Origin: Candidatus Sodaliphilus aphodohippi
GTDB taxonomy: Bacteria > Bacteroidota > Bacteroidia > Bacteroidales > Muribaculaceae
DNA length: 46,591 nt
Assembly: GCA_018065665.1 (NCBI GenBank)
Contig: JAGHSV010000100.1
Location: forward strand, 1 to 46,591
Reading direction: 5' to 3'
The position numbers and the translations under genes were made by a program. The notes under the pieces are model-generated. The model worked only from the letters and a program-made list of their open reading frames with translations. It did no database searches and was not told the DNA's origin. Every line of letters begins with the position of its first letter. Position 1 is the first letter of the stretch. Shown here one piece after another: positions 7,946-17,100 of the stretch.

Positions 7946-9354
7946 AAGCGATTTACTTTATATGGTCACTGTTTGAGCGCTTTGGCATCAGTCTGGTGTC
8001 ATTTGCCGGCAATCTGATTCTGGCATACCTGCTGACGCCTGCCGACTTCGGGCTGGTGGCAATGCTGGGCGTGTTCACCTCGCTGGTGTTTGTGCTGGTT
8101 GACTGCGGTCTCAGCGACGGTCTGCTGCGCGAGAGCAATCCCAGCGACCGCGACTTCAACACGCTGTTTGTGTTCAACACCTGCACAGGGTTGGCATTGT
8201 GCCTGCTATATGCCGCGCTGTCGCCGCTGGTTGCCGATTTCATGGGCAACCCGCAGTTGCAGCCCGTACTTGCCGCACTGGGCATCGGTGCCATCTTCAG
8301 CGGAATGAGCATATCACAATTTGCACGGCTGCGGTCACGGCTCAAGTTCAAGCGTGTGGCAATGATTGGCATCGGTTCAATAGTGCTGGCACTGACAACG
8401 GCCATCATCATGGCGCTGCAGGGCTGCCGGTACTGGTCACTGGTAGCCCTGCAGGTATGCTATCCTGCCGCCAACGTCTTGTTGCTGCTCATCTTCGGCG
8501 ACTGGCACATACGGTTCGAGTTTGATACGGCACGTTTCAGGCAGTTGTGGAAGTTCGGCGTCAACCTGCTTTTGTCCACTGTGTTTGCCCAACTGGCCCA
8601 AAACATCTTCTCCTTTGTCTTGGGGAAATACTACTCAGCGACCAACGCCGGTTACATGGGACAGGCCCAGAAGTTGCAACAAACGCCGGTCAATGCCTTG
8701 GAAGCGGCTATCTCGGGCACCTCGTTCGTGCTCATCGCCAAGTGCCCCACCGACGACGAGAAACGCCGCCAGACACTGCGCATGCTGGGCATGATGTCGC
8801 TGGCAAACGCATTGCTGTGCACCTTGATGTTTGCCCTGTGCGACCCGATAGTGGGATTCCTCCTGCCCGACAAATGGTTGCCGGTTATCCCCTACATGAG
8901 GCTGATGCTATGCTGGGCGCTCGCCTACCCCGTATGCAACTTCATGCTGATTGTCTTCAAGTTGTTTGACCACACGGCAGTAATCCGCAACGTGATGATA
9001 GTCGAGAAAATGCTGATTGTAGTAGCGGCATTGCTGCTCTATCGTCAAGGCATAGAGACTGCCATCCTTGCCGCATCATCAATCTCGTTCCTCGCCCTCC
9101 TGGTCTATTTTGCCGACGCCCAACGCCTATGCGGCATCAGTTTTCTGAAACTGCTGGGCACATACGCCACCAGCACCTTCATGGCAGTTGCGGCAGGAGT
9201 CGCCGCATGGGCAGCCACATTGCCATTTGAGACAAATCTTGCACAACTGGCGGCAGGCATACTGGCATTTGCAATAGCGACACTGCTGTTGTGCCGCCTC
9301 CTGCGCCCCGACTATGTACGCTATCTTGCATCTAAACTACAGAGCAAATTTTAG
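7942..9354 (+). CDS. polysaccharide flippase (Wzx / MATE-like, MOP superfamily)
   Basis: 470 residues with 12-14 predicted membrane helices. The N-terminus, FERFGISLVSFAGNLILAYL, and the following LTPADFGLVAMLGVF are typical of Wzx/RfbX-type polysaccharide translocases (Polysacc_synt family). It would flip lipid-linked repeat units to the periplasm for the Wzy-like enzyme. Its ATG sits in a four-base overlap (ATGA) with the previous gene, so the Wza-Wzc-Wzy-Wzx genes form one operon. Confidence 0.85.
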   Translation: MKAIYFIWSLFERFGISLVSFAGNLILAYLLTPADFGLVAMLGVFTSLVFVLVDCGLSDGLLRESNPSDRDFNTLFVFNTCTGLALCLLYAALSPLVADFMGNPQLQPVLAALGIGAIFSGMSISQFARLRSRLKFKRVAMIGIGSIVLALTTAIIMALQGCRYWSLVALQVCYPAANVLLLLIFGDWHIRFEFDTARFRQLWKFGVNLLLSTVFAQLAQNIFSFVLGKYYSATNAGYMGQAQKLQQTPVNALEAAISGTSFVLIAKCPTDDEKRRQTLRMLGMMSLANALLCTLMFALCDPIVGFLLPDKWLPVIPYMRLMLCWALAYPVCNFMLIVFKLFDHTAVIRNVMIVEKMLIVVAALLLYRQGIETAILAASSISFLALLVYFADAQRLCGISFLKLLGTYATSTFMAVAAGVAAWAATLPFETNLAQLAAGILAFAIATLLLCRLLRPDYVRYLASKLQSKF

Positions 9355-9380
9355 ACTAATATTGACATAAGACTGACTGA

Positions 9381-9470
9381 TTTTTTGACTAAAAGTCACA
9401 TAAGGAACATAAGGCATGAAAAGCGCTTTCGCTTTACGGAACGTTGCACTCTCCAGAGCGCATTCGGCCT
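9381..9470 (+). repeat. dispersed intergenic repeat, copy 2
   Basis: GACTAAAAGTCACATAAGG, a second ACATAAGG unit, then AAGCGCTTTCGCTTTACGG and AACGTTGCACTCTCC. It lies between the convergent flippase and glycosyltransferase genes. It shares its order of blocks with the copies at 33911-34020 and 39847-39960. Confidence 0.75.
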
Positions 9471-9502
9471 ATTAAAAATGATAATAGGGAGAATGTGGTG
9501 AG

Positions 9503-9519
9503 GCTTCATTTAATGAAGC
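9503..9519. terminator. palindrome over the glycosyltransferase stop codon
   Basis: GCTTCATTTAATGAAGC is an 8-bp-arm palindrome overlapping the last codons of the minus-strand glycosyltransferase. It is a possible terminator element for convergent transcription; no long T-tract follows. Confidence 0.35.
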
Positions 9520-10219
9520 GGGCACGGATGTTGCGGAGGCGGCGGCACAGTTTTGCCATGAAGGTGTGGTTTTCTTCGCCCCACGAGGCGGCATAGTGGT
9601 GGATGGTCAGCGTGTTGCCGGTGATGTGCTTTTCGCCGGTGAAAAAGTTTATCGGGCAGAACCACTCGGGCGGATAGACGGTCACTCCCTGACACTGCAT
9701 GGTGCCGTCGGCAGCGGGCACGCTGATGTCGGGTGCCATCAGTTCGGTAATGATTTCAACGACCGTCTGCCCCGTCTTGCCCAAGGCAGAGCAATAATGG
9801 CGGCCGGCATAGGCTGCCTCGATGCGCTCCAGCAAGGGGTGATGGGCAGTGAATGCCATGCCGACACCCGAATTCACCCTCAACGACGTGTCGCCCGGGG
9901 AGCCTGCCTCACAACCCATATACGGGCCACGCGCCAGCACTGCCGACAGTAGAGCAATCACCTCGACATCGGTATCCATATATATGCCGCCGTGGCGGTT
10001 GAGAATCCAAATGCGGGCATAGTCGCTGACAAAGGCATATTTGCCCAGGCGATAGGCCTCGGCAGTATATGGAATCATGTTGACGTCAAAGTTGGTCTCG
10101 TCCCAGCGGCGTATCTCGTAGTCGGGCAGAAAACGCTGCCACGACTCGATACATTTGAGTGCCAACGGCGGCAACGGGGCGCCTCCGAACCAACAATAAT
10201 GTATCACTTTTGGAATCAT
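9506..10219 (-). CDS. glycosyltransferase with DXD motif (OCH1/GT32-like)
   Basis: 237 residues. The N-terminus, MIPKVIHYCWFGGAPLPPLA, and the core YAFVSDYARIWILNRHGG followed by IYMDTDVEVI are the signature of the Gly_transf_sug (GT32-type) family. The MDTDVE acid cluster binds metal and sugar nucleotide. It likely adds a sugar during assembly of the EPS repeat unit in the cytoplasm. It lies 21 bases downstream of a GT2 gene on the same strand, so the two form an operon facing the export genes. Donor and acceptor sugars cannot be told from sequence. Confidence 0.88.
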   Translation of the reverse strand: MIPKVIHYCWFGGAPLPPLALKCIESWQRFLPDYEIRRWDETNFDVNMIPYTAEAYRLGKYAFVSDYARIWILNRHGGIYMDTDVEVIALLSAVLARGPYMGCEAGSPGDTSLRVNSGVGMAFTAHHPLLERIEAAYAGRHYCSALGKTGQTVVEIITELMAPDISVPAADGTMQCQGVTVYPPEWFCPINFFTGEKHITGNTLTIHHYAASWGEENHTFMAKLCRRLRNIRARFIK

Positions 10220-10240
10220 AGTGCAAATTCCGGTTTTGGG

Positions 10241-11194
10241 TTAACGGTCAAAGAGTGATTTCACGGTACGGTTGAGCGTGACGCACAGATAGCACAAGGG
10301 AGGGAAATGCAACAGCCACTGCAGCACGCGTGTCTTGGTTGTGGCAGTCGGGATGCGGTCGGCCACAGCAGCCCTCGCCCACGGGTCGGTGAGCGTCAAT
10401 GACTTGGGCCTCACATAAAAGGCGATGCGGTCAACTTTCAGTATGGCAATACGGTCGCGGCAGGTGTCGGCCATGCCGCGCTGCTCGAGAGTCTGCATGA
10501 GTTGGGCAAAGTAGTCCCTCCAGCGCTCCACGCCATGCAGTGCGCCTGTCGCGGTGAGCGACGTGGGCAGGTAGTGGTAGTTGACCACAGGCCTGTTCCA
10601 GCACCCCACCCTCGCGGCATTGAGCCCAAGGCGAACGTTCATCAGGGTGTCCTCGCTGGGGATAAGGCGGTCGGCAGCCGGAAAGACGTCGTCGGTCCAC
10701 AAGTGGCGGCGACTGATGCAGCCCCACGAGGCATAGTTGTAGTTCAGCGTGATGTTGGCCAAGGCGAACTCAGTGCCGGTCATCACCCCCTCGACTGGAT
10801 GGTTCTGCGGGCGTGATTTACCGTTGGGGAAGATGCGGTTAGCGCTACCATAGGCAATGTCAAGGTTATTCTTGAGGGCAACGCCAAGCAGCCATTCAAG
10901 TGCATCAGGAACGAGAGCATCGTCGCTGTCAAGGTGCACAATCCATTGCTGGGCCGAATGATCGATGCCCGTGCGGCGCGCCTCGGCAAGACCCTGGTTA
11001 GGCTTATGGACAACTTTTATCAAGTCATTGCCGGCAGCCATCTTGTCGGCAAGTGCCGCAGTGCCGTCGGTGCTGCCGTCATCAACGATGACAACACGCT
11101 CGGGCAGGCGTGTCTGCCCCAACACGCTGTCAACAGCCCGCTGCAACGTGGCGGCGGCATTGTAGGCAGGGATTATCACACAGATGTCATCCAT
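10241..11194 (-). CDS. GT2-family glycosyltransferase
   Basis: 317 residues. The GT-A fold start is CVIIPAYNAAATLQRAVDSV, then VVIVDDGSTDGTAA, then the HLDSDDALVP metal site. A GRSRPQNHP-like central region and a basic C-terminus follow. It transfers a sugar from a nucleotide donor, presumably for the same polysaccharide as the neighbouring cluster. The ATG at 11194 is the natural family start, only two codons before the conserved first strand, yet it is just seven bases from the predicted -7 box. The mRNA is therefore probably leaderless. Confidence 0.88.
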   Translation of the reverse strand: MDDICVIIPAYNAAATLQRAVDSVLGQTRLPERVVIVDDGSTDGTAALADKMAAGNDLIKVVHKPNQGLAEARRTGIDHSAQQWIVHLDSDDALVPDALEWLLGVALKNNLDIAYGSANRIFPNGKSRPQNHPVEGVMTGTEFALANITLNYNYASWGCISRRHLWTDDVFPAADRLIPSEDTLMNVRLGLNAARVGCWNRPVVNYHYLPTSLTATGALHGVERWRDYFAQLMQTLEQRGMADTCRDRIAILKVDRIAFYVRPKSLTLTDPWARAAVADRIPTATTKTRVLQWLLHFPPLCYLCVTLNRTVKSLFDR

Positions 11195-11201
11195 AGTGAT
11201 G

Positions 11202-11232
11202 CAAAATTACTCATTAAATGGCAATATTACAA
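11202..11232 (-). promoter_or_regulatory. promoter of the two-glycosyltransferase operon
   Basis: On the minus strand TTG (11232-11230), 20 bases, TAATTTTG (11209-11202). The box ends seven bases before the ATG at 11194, which leaves almost no 5' leader. Confidence 0.75.
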
Positions 11233-11260
11233 GCGGTGTCGGCTGCATAATGCCGACTGA

Positions 11261-11292
11261 TTTGCATATTTGGCAAAAAATAGCGAAATTTG
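11261..11292 (+). promoter_or_regulatory. promoter of queD
   Basis: TTTG at 11261-11264, 20 bases, GAAATTTG at 11285-11292. The -7 box deviates from TAnnTTTG only in its first base. A leader of roughly 20 bases precedes the ATG at 11319. Confidence 0.5.
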
Positions 11293-11318
11293 TGGTGTAA
11301 AAAATTTCTGACACCGCT

Positions 11319-11654
11319 ATGTATTACGTTACAAAGACTCTCGAGATATCGGCAAGCCACCAAGTCACAACCGACCACGGCTGCAAGTGTGAGACTCCTC
11401 ACGGGCACAACTGGAAAGTCACGGTCTTTTGTCGTGCCAAGGAACTAGACGAGGACGGCATGGTGATTGACTTCACTCTAATCAAAAAACTGGTTCACGG
11501 CCGCATTGACCACACAAACCTGAACGAAGTGCTGGACTTCAACCCTACTGCCGAGAATCTGGCACGCTGGATTGTCGATACCGTGCCCAACTGCTACCGC
11601 GCCGAGGTGTGGGAGACACGCGACAACATGGCGGCATACGAACTTGACGACTAA
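11319..11654 (+). CDS. queD: 6-carboxy-5,6,7,8-tetrahydropterin synthase
   Basis: 111 residues, full length for short QueD/PTPS proteins. Zinc ligands are His14 (ASHQV) and His28/His30 (PHGHNW). The catalytic Cys24 lies four residues before the HGH motif, and the DHTNLNEV motif supplies the Asp64-His65 pair. NPTAENLARWI and VWETRDN complete the active site. It converts dihydroneopterin triphosphate to 6-carboxytetrahydropterin in queuosine/7-deazaguanine synthesis. No other queuosine gene is nearby. Its stop overlaps by four bases the stop of the convergent MFS gene. Confidence 0.93.
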   Translation: MYYVTKTLEISASHQVTTDHGCKCETPHGHNWKVTVFCRAKELDEDGMVIDFTLIKKLVHGRIDHTNLNEVLDFNPTAENLARWIVDTVPNCYRAEVWETRDNMAAYELDD

Positions 11655-12796
11655 GCCTGTTGACGGGGATATAACGCGGCGAACAATGCCGACAGCACCG
11701 CCGACACGACAAATACCGCCGACGTACTGACCTCGGTCACAACCAACGGTGACACAACGGCTCCTACAACAAAACCGGCAGCACCAAACAATGCCGACCC
11801 TGTGCCGGCATGGTCGCGTACCGCCTCGAGCGCAAGCGTGGTTGACGTGGTCAGGGTAATGCCCATAAAGCCCAACATGAGGCAAAGCGCTGCCTCATAG
11901 GCATAGAATCCGCAGTCACAAACCAGCATCAGACCCGTTGCCACACTCATGGCAACCATTCCGATGCAGCAAACCCTGATACCGGTCAGCGGACGCCTGA
12001 AACGGATGGCGGCAAACGCCCCGATGGCAACAAAGATGCCGTTGACGGCAAGGGAAGTGCCACAGGCTGCGGCAGTCAGACCATACTTGCCCATAACGAT
12101 AGAGGATGACGCCGCGATGTTGCCGAACAGCAACGCCAGCGCCAGTGCCTGATGGAGGAGCATGGTGGAGTAACTGCGGGTGCCCAGCACATAACGAAGA
12201 GGGGCCCAGATGAGGTCTCCGCGACGAGTTCGACGCTCGGGCGGGAGCGACTCGCGCAACGGGGCACAAAGCATGAACATCACCAAACCAATCACCAGCA
12301 TACCAACAAACACGCCCTTCCAGCCGATGCACTCTACAAGCGCACCACCTGCCAGGGGTGTAACTATCGGGGCAAGACCGTTGATGATATTGATGACAGC
12401 AATGGCCTTGAGCAGGCGATGGTCGGTGAACGAGTCGGCAGCCATCGAACGCGAGATGACAATGGCTCCGGCAGCCCCAACGCCCTGGACAAAACGCAAA
12501 GAGTAAAGCATGGCGATGCTGTCAACAAACAGCAGCGCTGCCGATGACAACACAAACATTGCCATTGCCACAAGCAAAGGTCCGCGACGCCCCAGACGGT
12601 CGCTCAATGGGCCAAATGCCAACTGACCGACTGCGAGTCCGATCATCGCCAACGATAATCCAGCCTGCACCGCTCCGGCCCCGACCCCAATACCGGAGGC
12701 AAGGGCAGGCACAGCCGGCGAAAACATGTTGTTGACAACCGGAGCCAGCGCTGCCAGCAGGCCAAGCACGGCAATCAGAAATACCGAATAGTTCAT
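11651..12796 (-). CDS. MFS drug-resistance transporter, Bcr/CflA type
   Basis: 381 residues with about 12 membrane helices. The motif after TM2, FGPLSDRLGRRGPLLVAM, is the MFS motif A, and RFVQGVGAAGAIVISRSMAA is the conserved TM4-5 region of the Bcr/CflA drug:H+ antiporter subfamily. Its ATG overlaps the stop of an AraC-type regulator (ATGA), so regulator and exporter are co-transcribed, suggesting inducible efflux. The substrate is unknown. Confidence 0.9.
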   Translation of the reverse strand: MNYSVFLIAVLGLLAALAPVVNNMFSPAVPALASGIGVGAGAVQAGLSLAMIGLAVGQLAFGPLSDRLGRRGPLLVAMAMFVLSSAALLFVDSIAMLYSLRFVQGVGAAGAIVISRSMAADSFTDHRLLKAIAVINIINGLAPIVTPLAGGALVECIGWKGVFVGMLVIGLVMFMLCAPLRESLPPERRTRRGDLIWAPLRYVLGTRSYSTMLLHQALALALLFGNIAASSSIVMGKYGLTAAACGTSLAVNGIFVAIGAFAAIRFRRPLTGIRVCCIGMVAMSVATGLMLVCDCGFYAYEAALCLMLGFMGITLTTSTTLALEAVRDHAGTGSALFGAAGFVVGAVVSPLVVTEVSTSAVFVVSAVLSALFAALYPRQQA

Positions 12797-13650
12797 TTAT
12801 TGGACTTTGAGATATTTGACTTATAGGACAACGGAGAAATCCCTGTCATCTTGCGGAAGAACTTACCAAGACTCGACTGGTCGGCAAAGCCATACTCATA
12901 GGCAATCATCTTGACCGAGTTGCCGCTCATGATGAGTTCGCGCTTCAACTGCGAGATGAGCACACGCGAGATTATTTCCTTTGCCTTGTAACCCGACTTC
13001 TGCTTGCAGATTTCGCTCAGGTGTTTGGGCGAAATGCAAAGCGCCTTGGCATAGAACATCACCTCATGCTCTTTCTTTATGTTATTCTTGTCGGTAACGA
13101 GATGTATAAACCGTCTGAAGTACAGGTCGGCAACAGTCTGACCGCCTGATATCGGTGACACCTTGGCATTACGTGCCTCCACCTCACTGCACAGCAGCAG
13201 AATGCAGCGGTACAACGCCCCGCAAATCTCGATGCTGTGGCTGCGGCCAGGCAGTTGCTGATAATCCTGCAACCCCTGCATGAAGTTGAGCAGCAGTTTC
13301 CACTCCATCGGATCATTGATGACACCCACCGGGCTGCCAAACAGCAGCTGCAGCACCGTGGGGTCAATGCCGATTGCCGGGTCAATGGCGAAATTGTCAT
13401 CCATGGCAAGTACAATCGCCTTAAAGTCGGGCGTCATCGATGTCACCTTGAGCATCGCAACATGGAAGAACGTCAAACGCATTCCGGCACCCACTTTGAG
13501 GTGCTCCATGTTCAGTTCATACTCGGCCTCGCCCTGAAGGCACATGCTGATAATAGTGTACTTGGACAGTTCCTGCGAACTGCGGGGCATCGAGGCATCA
13601 ACCTCAACGATGCAGAACCCGTTGTCTTTTAATAACTGAGCATAGTCCAT
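12793..13650 (-). CDS. AraC-family transcriptional regulator
   Basis: 285 residues. The C-terminal double HTH is visible in residues ~185-280, with ALCISPKHLSEICKQKSGYK and EYGFADQSSLGKFFRKMTGI ending in SPLSYK. The N-terminal ~150 residues form a cupin-like sensing domain. It is the first gene of a two-gene operon with the MFS exporter and probably controls it. The ligand is unknown. Confidence 0.9.
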   Translation of the reverse strand: MDYAQLLKDNGFCIVEVDASMPRSSQELSKYTIISMCLQGEAEYELNMEHLKVGAGMRLTFFHVAMLKVTSMTPDFKAIVLAMDDNFAIDPAIGIDPTVLQLLFGSPVGVINDPMEWKLLLNFMQGLQDYQQLPGRSHSIEICGALYRCILLLCSEVEARNAKVSPISGGQTVADLYFRRFIHLVTDKNNIKKEHEVMFYAKALCISPKHLSEICKQKSGYKAKEIISRVLISQLKRELIMSGNSVKMIAYEYGFADQSSLGKFFRKMTGISPLSYKSNISKSNK

Positions 13651-13677
13651 AATGCAGATATCTTTTGATTTGGACTA

Positions 13678-13708
13678 CAAATTTAGTAAAATTTCTGCAA
13701 TTTCCAAA
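13678..13708 (-). promoter_or_regulatory. promoter of the araC-MFS operon
   Basis: Minus strand: TTTG (13708-13705), 19 bases, TAAATTTG (13685-13678). About 25 bases of leader precede the ATG at 13650. Confidence 0.75.
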
Positions 13709-13792
13709 CCACTTGCAGACATTTGGACAAATTTAACTGTTCTGTTGCCTTACAAAACACACCTGCGGGTGGCACCGGCTCATGAACTGGTG

Positions 13793-14065
13793 CTATTTCT
13801 TTTTCTTGAAATAGTCGTTATACATCTTGATTGAAAAGATGATAGTGCTCATTGTGGTTGTCAGCACGTTTGTTGCCAACAGGGGGATGTTGTCGAGCAG
13901 GTAACCCTGAATGGCAAAGAGCAGCGCGCCGACTGCCATCAGCAGGAAGGTGCCGAGCGCGATGTCATCGGTCGAACGTGTCCTGATTGTCTGTATTGTC
14001 TGAGGCAGATACCCCAGCACCATGCATATCGAGGCCGCATAGCCTATAATCAAATCTGCTGTCAT
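13793..14065 (-). CDS. SemiSWEET sugar transporter (PQ-loop)
   Basis: 90 residues from ATG at 14065; the open frame runs upstream but that part is low-complexity and outside the family. It has three membrane helices, with the hallmark GYAASICMVLGYLPQTIQTI (PQ motif) and TDDIALGTFLLMAVGALLFA. This is the three-helix SemiSWEET fold, which dimerises to move small sugars across the inner membrane. It lies 73 bases after the tricorn-like protease on the same strand, with an inverted repeat between them. Confidence 0.9.
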   Translation of the reverse strand: MTADLIIGYAASICMVLGYLPQTIQTIRTRSTDDIALGTFLLMAVGALLFAIQGYLLDNIPLLATNVLTTTMSTIIFSIKMYNDYFKKKK

Positions 14066-14080
14066 ATATCTCTGAGATAG

Positions 14081-14118
14081 ATGTCGCGGGCAGCACGGTG
14101 GGTGTCTGTCCGCGACAT
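14081..14118 (-). terminator. inverted repeat between protease and SemiSWEET genes
   Basis: ATGTCGCGG (14081-14089) pairs with CCGCGACAT (14110-14118), a 9-bp perfect stem with a 20-base loop. It could attenuate transcription into the SemiSWEET gene or be part of its leader. No T-run follows. Confidence 0.35.
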
Positions 14119-14138
14119 GGTGGGTTATTGGTCTTGTG

Positions 14139-17100
14139 TTACTTGATTTGCTTGAGGAGTTCCTGTACGGCTGTCTCGAGTTGCTGGTCGCGGCCCTTGA
14201 CAACGAGTGCGGGGTCGTTGACCACCTTCACGTCGGGTTCGAGCTGGGTGTTCTCGAGGTATGAACCGTCGGGCAGGCGATAGCCGATGATGGGGATGCC
14301 AAAGTAGAGGGTCTTGTCCTGCAGGGTCTCCCACGATACGCTGGTCATTGTTCCGGCAACGGGCATACCAACGAGTTTGCCGATGCCCTGGTGCTTGTAA
14401 ACCCAGGGGGTGCCATGGGCGTTGCTGTAGCATGCCTCACACTGCACCATGATGCTGGGTTTGTTCCAACGTCGGCTGGGCATGTCGCATGCCTCGCGGC
14501 CGCGGATAACCTGGGTGAAGTACTTCTGTCCGGTGAAAAGGACCTCGATGTCCTCGTGGAGGCGACCACCGCCGTTAAAGCGGATGTCGATGACGATACC
14601 GTCTTTCTTGTAGTACTTGCCCATTACCTGGCTATATACCTCACGATAACTTGCGTCATTCATCGACTCGATGTGGACATATCCCAGACGGCCGTTTGAC
14701 AGGCTGTCAACCAGGTGCGCGTTGTGCTTGACCCAACGACGGTAGAGCAGGTCGCTCTGCGATGCCGGTGTGATGGGTTTCACCACTTCGTCCCAGCGTT
14801 TGCCGCTCTTGGGGTCATAGATAGACACGAGTGTCTTCTTGCCGGCCAGACCGTTGAGCAGGGTGGTGCAGTCGTTCTCGCCGCCAATCTCGGTGCCGTT
14901 GATTTTCTCTACAATCATGCCGCGGCGAACCTTGGACTTGGCCTTGCCGAAGGGGCCTTTCTCGATGACCTCGTCAATCTTGAGACCCTTGCCGGTAAAC
15001 GTCCAGTCATAGAGCAGACCTAGGCGGGCAGTTGTCTCGCCGCTGGCGCCGGGACGGTATCCGCTGCCGGTGTGCGACACGTTGAGTTCGCCCAGTTGTT
15101 CGCTCAGGAGGTCGGCAAAGTCATAGTTATTATTGATGTGTGGCAGGAACTTGCGGTTGCGGTCCATCAGGTTGTCCCAGTCAACACCGTGATAGTTGAG
15201 GTTGTAGAAACGTTTCTTGACTTGTTTGTGAACGTGCTCATACATGTAGTCGCGCTCGGCGGCAAGATCCATTTTCAGTTCGCCCTTGACCGATATGGGG
15301 GTGAGTTTATCACCGGCGATGGTGAGTTTCTGGATTGCATTGGTTCCCAACAGGAACATTGTTTTGCCATCTCGGCCCGGTTCGATGATAGCCCTGCCGG
15401 AGTTCATCTTGTTGACCAGTTTGGTGCTATGCTTACGCATATCCAGTTTCCACAGGTCATATCCGCTCTCGAACTGGGAGAGGTAGTAGAGGCTCTCGCC
15501 GTCGTCGGTAATCATTGCCGAGGCAATGGTGCTGGAGTTGGGTGTAAGGCGGACAACGCGGTCCTCGATACCGTCGAGTTCGACAACAACATCTTTCTTT
15601 TCCTCTTCCTTCTTGGCGTCGGCTTTCTTGTCGTCTTTCTTCTTGCTGTCCTTGTTAGCCTCCTCTTTCTTCTTGTCGGCTTCCTTCTTCAGTTCTTTCT
15701 CGAGTTCTTTCTCGAGTTCATAGTCCTCTTTGCTGAGGCGGTATTTGTCGTATGCGTCTTCGTTGACGAATGCCAGGCTGACGTCGTCGAGCGAACCCCA
15801 CGAGCCGTGGCTACGCATTCCGTATCGGTTGCTGGTGAACAGGATGGCATTGCCGCCCATTACCCACAGGGGGCGTTCGCTGATGTATCCGCTGCCGGTG
15901 ATGTTGGTGATTTCACCGCCGTTGGCACTGACGATGCCGATGTCGGTGTACGGGTCACGCGTGTTGCCGATGAACTCGAGCGCGAACCACTTGCCGTCGG
16001 GCGACCACGAGTAGTTGAAACCGCCGTTGGTCTCATACCATGTGCTGCCGTCGGTCACCTGTGTCACCTTCTTGCTCTTCAGGTCCATGACCATGAGTTT
16101 CTGGCGGTCCTCGATAAATGCCACCTTCTTGCCGTCGGGCGAGCATAGGGGCATCGCGCGTTCAACGGTTTTTGACGGAAGCAGGACTTCCTCATTGATG
16201 AGTGTCGCATTTGCAAAGTTGGGATCCTCCTTGCGGGCAATCGTTGCCTTAATCAGTTGCCAGTTGCCGCCGCGTTCGCTGGCATATACCAGGGTGCGGT
16301 TGTCGGCCCATGTCACATCGGCCTCGGCCTCGGGGGTGTTGGTGATGCGCTTGGTTGTTCCAAATTCAACCGAGGCGACGAATACCTCGCCGCGCACGGT
16401 GAATGCCACCTGCTTGCCGTCGGGCGAAACCGAGCCCGATGAAGCGCCGCGAGTGACGGTGGTCAGCAGCGTCTGGTTTGAATCGTCGTGGAACAGGTTG
16501 ATGTTGACCTTGCTGGGCTTGCCGTTGGTTGTCTGGGTATAGATCTCGCCGTCATAGACATAGCACAGCGTGCCGTTGTTTGCCATCGAGAGGAAACGCA
16601 CAGGGCTGTTCTTGTCGCTGAAGGTTGTCACTGCACTGACGTTGGAGGGGTTGTCCAGCGGGAATTTCCACACGTTGAACGCGCCGCCGTTACGCTCGCT
16701 GAGCATATAAACGGTCTTGCCGTCGGGCGAGAGCACGGGTGTGCGGTCCTCACCGCCACGGTTGGTGAGGTTGGTGTGCTTGCCGGTGGCAAAGTCATAA
16801 CGCCACAGGTCGCGGGTGATTGATGAAGTGTGGTGTTTGCGCAGGGCGTTTTCCATGCCTTTCTGGTCCTGATAGAGCATGAACTTGCCGTTGGGGTCAA
16901 AGCAAATCTCCTCGGCGGGAGTTCCGAGCACCTGGATGGCACGGCCTCCGGCAACGGGCACCTTATAGAGCTCGGTCATGCGTGCCGAGGGGAACATGAT
17001 GCTGCTGGCGGGGTCCTGGATGGCTGCCGAGAAGTAAACATACTTGCCGTCGGGCGAGAAACGCCACGGGGTCTCCTTGGCCGAGTTATAGGTCAGGCGT

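Noticed and set aside
11319-11654. A queuosine biosynthesis cluster
   Set aside because: Only queD is present; the neighbours are unrelated.
15072-16148. 358-residue plus-strand ORF
   Set aside because: It is antisense to the tricorn-like protease, which has clear domains; the antisense frame is low-complexity and Val/Phe-rich.
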